60,475 bases of DNA. It comes from Streptosporangiaceae bacterium. Lineage in GTDB: Bacteria; Actinomycetota; Actinomycetes; Streptosporangiales; Streptosporangiaceae. The position numbers and the translations under genes were made by a program. The stretch spans positions 1 through 60,475 of the forward strand of contig JAFAZE010000173.1 of the NCBI GenBank assembly GCA_019239975.1. The letters run 5' to 3'. Of this stretch, positions 1 through 8,800 are shown piece after piece; position 1 is the first letter of the stretch, and each line of letters begins with the position of its first letter. Under the pieces are notes generated by a model. That model was not told the DNA's origin. It searched no databases and worked only from the letters and a program-made list of their open reading frames with translations.

Positions 1-1716
1 CTCGACGCGCAGCTGCTGACCGCGAGCGCGGCGTGGAGTGGCTGCGGGGCGCATGTCGACGGCAGCGACCATGACGCCGACAACCGGGGCGCCCCCGGCG
101 GGGGCGACTCGATGAACTGCTACGGCCTCGGCCCGGGTACCTTCACGGCATACATTCGGGACGGCCGCCGGGACGCAGGCATCGTCGGCAGGAACTGCCG
201 GCTGTCCAGGGCCGACTGGAAGGCGCTGCAGCGGCTCCCCGCCACCCCGCCGCCGCAGCCTGGGAGTCGTCCGCAGAGGATCACCACGGAGGACCTGCAA
301 TCGGCGGGTGGGCAGTACCGGCTGACCGCGATGCGCGCGCCGGACAAGGACTTCTACGTCACCGGGTTGTCCACCTCACCCATGAACGACACGCTACGTG
401 ACGTTGCGCTGACGGAGCTCGCCGTCTTCGGCGCCGTCGTGGTCCTCGCCGGAGTGCTCGGCACTGGGTGGGTGCGGCTTTCGCTGCGTCCGCTGCGCCG
501 GGTGGCGGCGACCGCGTCCGCGGTGGCTGAACTGCCGCTGGAATCCGGCGAGGTCGAACTCCCGTGCGGTGTGCCGGACACCGACCAGGGTACCGAGACC
601 GGCCAGGTCGGGGCGGCGTTCAACCGGATGCTCGGGCACGTGCAGGCCGCGCTGGGGCGCCGGGAGGCGAGCGAGGCGCGGCTGCGCCGGTTCGCGGCGG
701 ACGCCAGCCATGAGCTTCGCACCCCGCTGGCCGCGATCCGCGGCTACGCGGAGCTGGCGCTGCGGCATCCCGGGCCGGTGCCGGACGCGGTCGCCCACGC
801 GCTGAGCCGCGTCCAGTCGGAGTCGGCCCGGATGAGCGTGCTGGTCGACGACCTGTTGCTGCTGGCCAGGCTCGACGCCGGGCGGCCGCTGAGCAGCGAG
901 CCGGTGGACCTGTCCCGGATGGCCATCGACGCGATCAGCGACGCGCAGGTGGCGAGGACCGATCACCGCTGGCAGCTGGAGCTTCCGGACGACCCCGTGG
1001 AGGTCCTCGGCGACGAGCACCGGCTGCATCAGGTGCTTGTGAACCTGCTGTCCAACGCCGGGAGGCACACGCCGGAGGGCACGACGGTCACCGTGAAGAT
1101 CGCGGCCGGCGACCCGCACGATCACGCCGAGGCCGTCGGCTCGGTGCGCCGCGGCGCGCTGCCGCCGCCGCCCCGGGCCGAGCTGAGCGTGACCGACGAC
1201 GGGCCTGGCATACCGCCCGGCCTGCTACCCGACCTGTTCGAGCGGTTCACCCGCGCCGACACGTCCAGGTCGCGCGCCGGCGACGCCTCGTCCGCCGGAC
1301 TCGGCCTGGCGATCGTCGACGCGGTGGTCGCCGCGCACAAGGGCGCGGTCACCGTGAGCAGCCATCCCGGCATGACGCGCTTCACGATCGCGCTGACGGC
1401 CCTGGGCGGAGCCGCGGACGCCGACCAGGGCGAGAACAGCGCCCGTCCCCGTCCCTCCCGCCGTACCCTGCACCGGTCCTTACCGCCCCGGACCCAATGG
1501 CGCCCCGGGAGCGTTCCAGGACCCCCATGGCGCCCCGGGAGCGTTCCGGGGCGGTGGCCGCCAGCTCGTCGGCCGCTCCCGTATCATCACGCCACCGCAG
1601 AACCACTAGCCACGCCGTTAGCTGACCACACCGGCCCCGCTAGTCGCTGTAGCACCACGCCTCATGATCGCGGAAGTCCAGGTGCCGCCCACGGCCCGCC
1701 GTTTCCGCGATCATGA
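1..1716 (+). CDS. Sensor histidine kinase, 5' end outside window
   Basis: Membrane sensor kinase of a two-component system; the frame is open to the window edge, so the true start and any response regulator lie upstream, and the ATG at 112 is probably internal. After an extracellular sensor part there is one TM segment (about 406-480), a HAMP-like linker, the phospho-acceptor motif SHELRTPLA with its His codon at 709-711, the N box (HQVLVNLLSNAGRHT), the G1 box DDGPGIPP and the G2 box GLGLAIV. The ATPase domain ends near 1420. The last ~98 codons are low-complexity Pro/Arg/Ser, include a repeated 21-base unit and stop inside an inverted repeat, so the natural stop may have been lost. Kinase assignment is firm; the tail is doubtful. 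Confidence 0.9.
   Translation, partial: LDAQLLTASAAWSGCGAHVDGSDHDADNRGAPGGGDSMNCYGLGPGTFTAYIRDGRRDAGIVGRNCRLSRADWKALQRLPATPPPQPGSRPQRITTEDLQSAGGQYRLTAMRAPDKDFYVTGLSTSPMNDTLRDVALTELAVFGAVVVLAGVLGTGWVRLSLRPLRRVAATASAVAELPLESGEVELPCGVPDTDQGTETGQVGAAFNRMLGHVQAALGRREASEARLRRFAADASHELRTPLAAIRGYAELALRHPGPVPDAVAHALSRVQSESARMSVLVDDLLLLARLDAGRPLSSEPVDLSRMAIDAISDAQVARTDHRWQLELPDDPVEVLGDEHRLHQVLVNLLSNAGRHTPEGTTVTVKIAAGDPHDHAEAVGSVRRGALPPPPRAELSVTDDGPGIPPGLLPDLFERFTRADTSRSRAGDASSAGLGLAIVDAVVAAHKGAVTVSSHPGMTRFTIALTALGGAADADQGENSARPRPSRRTLHRSLPPRTQWRPGSVPGPPWRPGSVPGRWPPARRPLPYHHATAEPLATPLADHTGPASRCSTTPHDRGSPGAAHGPPFPRS
1497..1547. repeat. Two 21-bp direct repeats in kinase tail
   Basis: The 21 bases beginning ATGGCGCCCC occur at 1497-1517 and again, identical, at 1527-1547, a 30-bp period. 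They lie in the low-complexity 3' extension of the kinase frame and encode WRPGSVPG twice. Confidence 0.8.
1663..1715. terminator. 13-bp inverted repeat between convergent genes
   Basis: CATGATCGCGGAA at 1663-1675 is exactly complementary to TTCCGCGATCATG at 1703-1715, with a 27-nt GC-rich loop. It sits between the convergent kinase and MFS genes, so a bidirectional terminator is the simplest reading. There is no T tract, and the kinase frame's TGA falls in the right arm. Confidence 0.5.
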
Positions 1717-1803
1717 AGGCTGTCCGTTTTGTACGGTTCGCAAGGTGGCGCGCTGGGTGCGCTGTCGCGGGCCAGCCATCCGGGCGCCCTGGCGTACCGT
1801 GCG

Positions 1804-3435
1804 TCAGTCCGGGAACCTCTCCGCGGCCTCGGCCGACTCCGGGGCCTGGGGTGATTGCGCCGAAGCCGTCGTGCCGGCCGACTGCGCCCGCGCCTCCGCC
1901 GGCGCGGCGACGATGCCCGGGGCGCCCGCTCCCGCCGCGGCGCGGGGGAACAGCGGGCCGGGGCGCAGCAGCGCACCGCAGATGACGGCCCCGGCGGCGA
2001 AGATGCCCGCTGACCACCAGAAGGCCGTGACGTAGCCATGGACCAGCGAGAGCTGAACCAGCTGCGGGGTGGGATGGCCACGCACCAGGGTGCGCGGGGA
2101 TGCGTTCGCGGCCAGGTAGTGCGCGGTGGCGCTGGCGGCGATCGTGTTGAGCAGGGCGGTGCCGATCGAGCCGCCGAGCTGCTGCCCGGTGTTCACGCTT
2201 GCCGAGGCCACGCCGGCGTCGGAGGGCGCGACCCCGTACGTTCCGGTGTTGATCGCGGCCGAGAACAGGAGGCCGAACCCGAGGCCAGCGACCAGGAGCG
2301 GCGGCAGGATATCGGCGGCGTAGCTCGAGTTCGGCCCGATGTTCGTCAGCCAGACCATGCCCCCCGCGGCGAGCAGCAGGCCTAGCGGGATGATCGGTTT
2401 GGGCCCCAGCCGCGGCAGCAGCACGATCGTGGACACGTTGGCCGCGACGCCGATGCACGCGGCCATCGGCAGGAAGGCGAAGCCGGTGGTGACCGGTGTG
2501 TAGCGCAGGGTCACCTGCAGGTAGTAGGTGAGGAACAAGAAGATGCCGAACATGCCCGCGCCGACGATCAGGATGCTCAGGTACGCGCCGCCGCGGTTGC
2601 GGTCGATCACGACCCGCGGCGGCAGCAGCGGGTACGGCGCACGGGCCTGCCAGGCAGCGAAGATGGCCAGCAGCACGACCCCGGCGGCGAGGAAACCCAA
2701 GGTCGACGGCGCGCTCCAGCTGTGCGTGGCGGCGTTCGAGAAACCGTAGGTCAGGCAGAACATCCCGCCGGACACGGTGAGCACGCCCGGCACGTCCAGC
2801 CGGGCCCCGGCCAGCGCCGGCTGGCGGCGGAGCAGCATCGAGCCGCCGATGAACGCGAACGCGGCGAAGAACAGGTTGACGTACAGGCACCAGCGCCACG
2901 ACAGGTACTCGGTCAGCACGCCGCCGAGCAGCAGCCCGACCGCGCTGCCGCCGGCCGCGATCGCGCCGAACACGCCGAACGCCTTGCCCCGCTCCTTCGG
3001 GTCGCTGAACGTCGTGGTCAGCAGCGACAGCGCGGACGGCGCCAGCACGGCGGCGAATGCGCCCTGGGCGGCGCGCGCCGTCACCAGCATCGCGAAGCTG
3101 ACCGAGGCGCCGCCAACCGCGGAGGCCACCGCGAAGCCCGCCAGCCCGATCAGGAACGTGACCTTGCGGCCGACGAGGTCCGCCACCCTCCCGAAGAACA
3201 GCAGCAGGCTGCCGAAGGCCAGCGAGTACGCGGTCACCACCCACTGCCGGTCCACGTTCGAGAAGTGCAGGTCATGCTGTGCCGAGGGCAGCGCGATGTT
3301 CATGATCGTGATGTCGAGGACGATCATCAGCTGCGCGGTGCCGATAATGGCAAGGACCAGCCAGCGCCGCCGGTCCTGACTGCCCGTCTCACCGGCAGCC
3401 GCTGGCACGCCGCCTGGCACGCTCATCTCGGACAT
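1804..3435 (-). CDS. DHA2-family MFS drug efflux transporter
   Basis: Proton-driven multidrug exporter of the EmrB/QacA type with about 14 membrane helices. After a short polar N-terminus come the family signatures LDITIMNIALP (helix 1), a helix 2-3 loop with GRVADLVGRK, and a long C-terminal hydrophobic half. I start it at ATG 3435 because a good -10 element (TATGAT, reading down from 3484) lies on the more upstream ATG at 3483, which would place the transcript start at about 3470. It is divergent from a TetR gene, with the probable operator between them, so TetR-controlled efflux is likely. The substrate cannot be told from sequence. Confidence 0.9.
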   Translation of the reverse strand: MSEMSVPGGVPAAAGETGSQDRRRWLVLAIIGTAQLMIVLDITIMNIALPSAQHDLHFSNVDRQWVVTAYSLAFGSLLLFFGRVADLVGRKVTFLIGLAGFAVASAVGGASVSFAMLVTARAAQGAFAAVLAPSALSLLTTTFSDPKERGKAFGVFGAIAAGGSAVGLLLGGVLTEYLSWRWCLYVNLFFAAFAFIGGSMLLRRQPALAGARLDVPGVLTVSGGMFCLTYGFSNAATHSWSAPSTLGFLAAGVVLLAIFAAWQARAPYPLLPPRVVIDRNRGGAYLSILIVGAGMFGIFLFLTYYLQVTLRYTPVTTGFAFLPMAACIGVAANVSTIVLLPRLGPKPIIPLGLLLAAGGMVWLTNIGPNSSYAADILPPLLVAGLGFGLLFSAAINTGTYGVAPSDAGVASASVNTGQQLGGSIGTALLNTIAASATAHYLAANASPRTLVRGHPTPQLVQLSLVHGYVTAFWWSAGIFAAGAVICGALLRPGPLFPRAAAGAGAPGIVAAPAEARAQSAGTTASAQSPQAPESAEAAERFPD

Positions 3436-3478
3436 GGGGCCCCGCCGTTCTGGAGAGTTGGTCTCCGCTTTCCGGGTT

Positions 3479-3484
3479 ATCATA
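3479..3484 (-). promoter_or_regulatory. -10 element of MFS efflux gene
   Basis: The minus strand reads TATGAT here, one mismatch from consensus, about 44 bases before the chosen start at 3435. No good -35 hexamer is seen; the expected place is occupied by the TetR palindrome. Confidence 0.45.
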
Positions 3485-3491
3485 CTCTAAG

Positions 3492-3508
3492 CGGAGATGG
3501 CATCTCCG
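3492..3508. promoter_or_regulatory. Probable TetR operator palindrome
   Basis: CGGAGATG-G-CATCTCCG is a perfect 17-bp palindrome in the divergent TetR/MFS promoter region. An 8-bp half-site pair (TCTCCGCT at 3462-3469 and AGCGGAGA at 3490-3497) overlaps it and could be a second site. Size and position fit a TetR-family operator that represses efflux and itself. Confidence 0.65.
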
Positions 3509-3530
3509 TTCCGGGTAGCGTTAGGAACCC

Positions 3531-4286
3531 ATGGCAGCGAGCACCGAGACGCCGGAACAGGCGGATGGCCAGGCGGCCCTGGCCAGGCACGCGCCCCAGC
3601 CACCGTGCCCGGCAGCGCGGCCGCGCCTGCGCCGCGACGCGGAGCGGAACCGGCAGCGTATCCTGCGCGCGGCCGCCGAGGTGTTCACCGAGCGCGGGCT
3701 CGAGGCGACGCTGGACGACGTGGCACGGCACGCCGGCGTCGGCGTCGGCACCGTGTACCGGCGGTTCCCCGACAAAGTTGCGCTCGTATCGGAACTGTTC
3801 CAGGACCGGATCGACGCCATGGTCGCCGAGGCCGAGCGCGCGCACGCCGAGCCAGACCCGTGGACCGGCCTCGTCTCCTACCTGAAGTACGTCGCGGAGA
3901 CGTTCGCCGGCGACCTCGGTCTCCGGCAGATGATGATGTTCGGCGCCCATGGCGGGACCCGTACCAGGTATGCGCGCGAGCGGATGCGCCCGGCGGTGAC
4001 CAGGCTTGTCAAGCGCGCTCAGGCGGCCGGCCAGGTCCGGGCGGACCTGCGGGCGACCGACATCCCGTTCATCGCCATCATGCTCACCACCGCGGGCGAG
4101 TACGCCGCACAGGTCAGGCCGGACATCTGGCGCCGGTACCTGAACTTGATCATCGACGGGCTGCGCCCGGAACGGGACACCGCCACCCCCCTTCCCGTTG
4201 CCGCGCTGACCCCCCAGGAGTTGGAGCAGATGCTCAGTGCTGGCCCGGGGGGAGGTGCTGGCCCGGGCCGCCGGTTTTCGCCGTAG
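3531..4286 (+). CDS. TetR-family repressor, divergent from efflux pump
   Basis: DNA-binding repressor of 251 aa. The N-terminal ~40 residues are disordered, followed by the TetR helix-turn-helix (RQRILRAAAEVFTERG ... TLDDVARHAGVGVGTVYRRF), which ends in the usual YRRFPDK turn. The C-terminal ligand domain is typical in length and ends in a Gly/Pro-rich tail. The ATG at 3531 has a TTAGGA ribosome site about 7 bases upstream. Its position opposite the MFS gene, with a perfect palindrome between, makes it the likely regulator of that exporter. Confidence 0.9.
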   Translation: MAASTETPEQADGQAALARHAPQPPCPAARPRLRRDAERNRQRILRAAAEVFTERGLEATLDDVARHAGVGVGTVYRRFPDKVALVSELFQDRIDAMVAEAERAHAEPDPWTGLVSYLKYVAETFAGDLGLRQMMMFGAHGGTRTRYARERMRPAVTRLVKRAQAAGQVRADLRATDIPFIAIMLTTAGEYAAQVRPDIWRRYLNLIIDGLRPERDTATPLPVAALTPQELEQMLSAGPGGGAGPGRRFSP

Positions 4287-4627
4287 CGGTCGCGGGGCGG
4301 GTGGCTTCGTGCATTTGCACGTGCGTTTGCCGAATAGCTTTAGAACGTGCATTTATGCCAACGTTAGCGCCCGCGGCGTCCGGCCGGGGAGGCCGGAACC
4401 GCCGTAATCGTGGACCCCCGGGCCCCGCGGCTGGCCCGGCGACTTCTTCCTCCGGTCCGGCACCATATATGCTGGTAGACGGCGGTCCAGGCGTACGTAT
4501 CAAAATAATGCCTGCATCGTGCAACAAATCAACAGAACTCCTACTAGAATCATTTCGACAGTTAGCCGGCGGAACGGTCCCGCCCACCGTCCCACCGTCT
4601 CCCTTCCCCAACAGGAGATCTTCGTAC
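4287..4627. other. Intergenic region without a recognised gene
   Basis: About 340 bases, less GC-rich than its surroundings in its middle (4320-4360 and 4500-4560). TAGAAT at 4545-4550 could be a -10 for the small gene starting at 4628, but no -35 is convincing. I see no conserved coding frame here. Confidence 0.5.
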
Positions 4628-4849
4628 ATGAAATCCGGCAACGGCATGCCGGGCGCAAGCCACGACCAGGACTCCGCCGACCGTTACGGCCGCGGGGCCA
4701 GCCAGCCAGTCAGGGACATCCAGGAGATCATCGCCAAGCTCGAGGTAGTCACCAGGCGGCTTGCATTCCCGGTTCGCGCGGTGCCGGTACCGCGCGGCAA
4801 CGCCGATCCGGACGATTCCGAGTCTCCAGGGTCACCGCCTCAGGGCTGA
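4628..4849 (+). CDS. Small hypothetical protein, 73 aa
   Basis: Not recognised. ATG at 4628 is preceded by AGGAGA about 11 bases upstream. The product is hydrophilic, with Asp/Gly/Ser-rich ends around one amphipathic helix (residues ~27-45, RDIQEIIAKLEVVTRRLAF). It ends three bases from the stop of the convergent XRE regulator at 4853. Regulators of that family often have a small partner protein, usually DUF397; this one does not have DUF397 features, so a partnership is only a guess. Confidence 0.5.
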   Translation: MKSGNGMPGASHDQDSADRYGRGASQPVRDIQEIIAKLEVVTRRLAFPVRAVPVPRGNADPDDSESPGSPPQG

Positions 4850-4852
4850 CCC

Positions 4853-5698
4853 TCAGTCTCTTGCCATTTCGCGGAGCAGCCGCGCCGACGCCGCGGGCGT
4901 CAGAGCGGACGCGCGGAGGTGGGCGAAGGCACGCGCGTATCGCGTGACATCCTCCTGACCGTCCAGGCAGACCCCGCCGGAAAGAGCGGCGAGGCAGATC
5001 ACGCCCAGGCTCGGCGCGCCGGCGAACCGGAGGACAGCTAGCGACCCGCTGCCCGCCGCGGCGTGCGCGCCCGCCGCGAACGGCAGCACCTGGACCGTGA
5101 CCCCTGCGCCGGCGTCTGCCGTCTCGGCGAGGCGCGCCAGCTGCGCGCGCATGACCCCGGGGCCGCCGACGGCCTGGTGCAGCGCTCCCTCCGCGATAAC
5201 CACGTCGAGCTTCGGCCGGCGCTCACCCAGGATCAGCCGCTGCCTGCTGAGCTTGACCTCGACCGCCTGAGCCCGCTGCTCGTCGTCGGTGAGGCCCGGG
5301 TCGGCCTCGGCGGCCGCCCGCGCATAGCCGGGAGTCTGCAGCAGGTCCGGGATCTGCTGCGGGTCGTAACACATGATCTCCGACGCGGCCGCCTCCAGGA
5401 GGAGAAAGTCCCGGTACTCCTCGGGGAGGGAGTAGGACTCCCACCAGCCGCGCTGCCTGCCGCGGTGCGCGATGGCCGTCAGGGCGGCCTGTTCCTGCTC
5501 CGTCACTCCGTACTCGTCCAGCAGCTCGCGCAGTTCCTTCGCGCGGATGCCCCGCTGGCCCGTCTCGATCCTGCTGATCTTGGAACGGTCGCAGTCGAGA
5601 ACGCGGGCCGCGTCCTCGAGCCCGTAGCCGAGGTTCTCACGGTACCGGCGCAGCGCGGCACCAAGCATCCGGCGCCTCACGGGGGGTGTTCCGGTCAC
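4853..5698 (-). CDS. XRE helix-turn-helix regulator with DUF5753 domain
   Basis: Cytoplasmic DNA-binding protein of 281 aa. Residues ~11-65 form an XRE helix-turn-helix (LGAALRRYRENLGYGLEDAA ... CDRSKISRIETGQRGI). Residues ~95-275 are the DUF5753 ligand-type domain, with the usual WW, 'QQIPDLLQTPGYARA' and 'LPFAAGAH' signatures. The GTG at 5698 is chosen because GAGGAGGGA lies 7 bases upstream. Members are abundant in Streptomyces-like bacteria and act in development or antibiotic control, often beside a DUF397 gene; here the only DUF397 gene is 30 kb away. Confidence 0.9.
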   Translation of the reverse strand: MTGTPPVRRRMLGAALRRYRENLGYGLEDAARVLDCDRSKISRIETGQRGIRAKELRELLDEYGVTEQEQAALTAIAHRGRQRGWWESYSLPEEYRDFLLLEAAASEIMCYDPQQIPDLLQTPGYARAAAEADPGLTDDEQRAQAVEVKLSRQRLILGERRPKLDVVIAEGALHQAVGGPGVMRAQLARLAETADAGAGVTVQVLPFAAGAHAAAGSGSLAVLRFAGAPSLGVICLAALSGGVCLDGQEDVTRYARAFAHLRASALTPAASARLLREMARD

Positions 5699-5829
5699 GC
5701 TACGTCCCTCCTCACTCCAGGGCCTCAGAGGCTTACTGGAAGATGAACGTGGTATTCATGAAGCAACGTAGCATTCTATGTAGTCCATAAGCGGACGACA
5801 CGCCGGCGCCGGATGGGTGAATTCGGTTG

Positions 5830-8800
5830 CTAGCGCATCCTTTCGACGGCACTGCGGATGCGGCGTTCGGAGACCGGGGCGGGGGTGCCGAGGGTCTGGG
5901 CGAAGAGGCTTACCCGCAGTTCCTCGATCATCCAGCGAACCGCACGGACGCCGGCCGAGCCGCGCCGCGCCGGGGGCAGCGCCGCGACCGCGCGCTCGTA
6001 CTCTTCGGTCACCCGCCTGACGATCGCCATGTTCTCCGCGTCCCTGCCCGGGCTGTCCGGCAGCTTGTCGAGCCGCCGCTCGATGCCCCCCAGGTAACGC
6101 TGGAGGTGCGGCAGCCGGGCGCCCCCGGCCGCCGTGAGGAACCCGCGGTGGACGAGGCCGCCGAGCTGGGCGCGGATGTCCTCCGCTGCCGGCTGCAGCA
6201 GCTGGCTGTGCATGGCGCTGAGGCGGGTTTCGATGGAGTGAGCTGAACGGAGGATGGTTTCCGCCCTCGCCACGACCTCCGCCGTCTCGGCGTGCAGTCC
6301 CGCCCGCACCGTGTCCCGCAGCTTCCCGAAGCCTTCGCGGTCCCAGGCGGGCCCTCCGGCGCCGGAGATGAGCGCGTCGGCGGCGCAGTTCACGCAGTCC
6401 TCGAACATCGCGGAGACCGAACCGTGCGGGTTGTGGCTGAGCGTGAGCTTCGCGGACACCGGCAGCGTCCCGGCGATCTCCTTCACCGGCGACCGCACGC
6501 CGAGCAGGATCAGCCGCCGCGTTCCGGCCCACATCGCCGCGCGGGCCGCGGACTCGGTCTCGAACAGCCGGATGTCCACGGCGTCCCCCGCGTCGTACAG
6601 CGCCGGGTACGCCTTGACCTCCCCCTGCTCGAACACCCGCGGCAGCGACCCGAATTCCCAGGTGGTCAGGCCGGTGCGGGTGATCGCTCCGGCGGCGGCC
6701 GACAGCGTGGCCCGCAGCCGGGGGCGGAGCTGGCGCTGCAGCGCCGTCAGGTCCTTGCCGGTGGCGAGGACACGCCCGCCGTCGGTCACCCGGAACGTGA
6801 TGCGCAGGTGCGGCGGCAGCCGGCCGGGGTCCCAGGCGCCGTGCGGGATGTCGACGCCGCGCAGCGCCCTCAGCTCGCGCGCGAGCACGTCCCGGATGTC
6901 CCCCGCCGGGTGATCCCCGTCCCCGGCGGCCAGCCGGGCCAGCACCTCCCGTGCCACGTCCGGCGCGGGTACCAGGTCACGGCGCAGCGCCTTCGGCAGC
7001 GACCGGATCAGCTCGGTGACCAGCTCCTCACGGAGCCCGGGTACCTGCCAGGAGAACTCGTCGGCGCTGGCCTGATTCAGCGTCTTCAGCGGGAGATCGA
7101 TCGTCACGCCGTCGGTCTCGGCGCCGGGTTCGAACTGGTACGACAGCGGCAGCACGGTCTCGCCCGCGCCCGCGGACGCCGACGTCCACACGTCCGGGTA
7201 CTCGTCGGCGTCGAGACCCGCCGCCCGCTCGCTGAGCAGCTCCTCCGCCGACAGGGTCAGCAGGCTTGGCGCCTGGTTGCGGGCCTTCTTCCACCAGGCG
7301 TCGAAGTGGCGTGCCGACACGACGCCGGACGGAATCCGGGCGTCGTAGAACGCGAACAGGGCGTCCTCGCCGGCCACCAGGCCGCGGCGCCGGAGCCTGC
7401 GCTCCAGTTCCCCGGCCTCGGCCAGCCGCTGCTGGTTCTCGCGCAGGAAACGGTGCCGGGCGTCCCAGTCCCCCTCGACGAGGGCGTGCCTGATGAACAG
7501 CTCACGTGAGCCCGCCGGGTCGATCCGCGAGTAGGTCACCTTCCGGTCGGCGACGATCGGTATGCCGTAGAGCGTCACCTTCTCGGTGGCCATGACCGCG
7601 CCCTGTTTCCGCTCCCATCGCGGCTCGCTGTAGGAGCGCCTCACCAGGTGCTGGGCGAGCGGCTCTATCCATTCCGGGTCGATGGTCGCCACAAGCCGCC
7701 CCCACAGCCGGGACGTCTCGACGAGTTCCGCCGCGACCACCCAGTCCGGTGGCTTCCTGGCGAGCGCCGAGCCCGGGAAGATCGCGAACCGGGCGTTGCG
7801 GGCGCCCAGGTACTCGGTCAGCGGCCGGCGCCCGCCGGCGCCGGCCGCCCTGGATCCGTTCCCCCTGGCCCGGTCCGCCACCAGCTTCATTCCCACCTGC
7901 GAAAGGAGACCGGCGAGCAGTGAAACGTGAACCCGCTCCCGTTCGGTAGATGACGAAGTGACAGCAACCCCGAGATCGCCGGCCAGGCTTTGCAGCTGGC
8001 CGTGCAGATCCTGCCACTCCCGCACCCGCAGGTAGCTGAGGAACTCAGCGCGGCACATCCGGCGGAAGGCCGAGCCGGACAGCTCGCGCTGCCGGGTGGT
8101 CAGGTACTCCCACAGGTTCAGGAAGGCGGCGAAGTCCGAATCCGGCTCGGCGAACCGGCGATGAGCCTGGTCGGCCGCCTGCTGGGCGTCGGCCGGGCGT
8201 TCCCGCGGGTCCTGGATGGACAGCGCGGACGCGATGATCAGTACCTCGCGTGCGCAGCCGTTCCGGTCGGCCTCCAGGATCATCCGGCCGATCCGCGGGT
8301 CCACCGGGAGCCGGGCCAGCTTCCTCCCGAGGCCGGTGAGCCTGCCGCTGGCGAACGCGTTCAGCTCTTCGAGCAGCCGGACGCCGTCCGCGATGCTGCG
8401 GGCGTCGGGCGGGTCGATGAACGGGAACGCGCGCACGTCACCGAGCCCCGCGGCCGCCATCTGCAGGATCACCGACGCCAGGTTGGTGCGGAGGATCTCC
8501 GGATCGGTGAACGCCGGGCGGGAGGCGAAGTCGTCCTCCGAGTACAGCCGGATGCAGATGCCGTCGGCGGTGCGTCCGCAGCGGCCCTTGCGCTGGTTTG
8601 CCGACGCCTGCGAGATCCGCTCGATGGGAAGCCGCTGCACCTTGGTGCGCAGGCTGTACCGCGAGATCCGGGCGGTGCCCGGGTCGATGACGTAGCGGAT
8701 GCCCGGGACGGTGAGCGAGGTTTCCGCCACGTTCGTCGCGAGCACCACCCGGCGGCCCCGGGACCCCGGCCTGGTCTCGAAGACCCGGTGCTGCTCGGCG

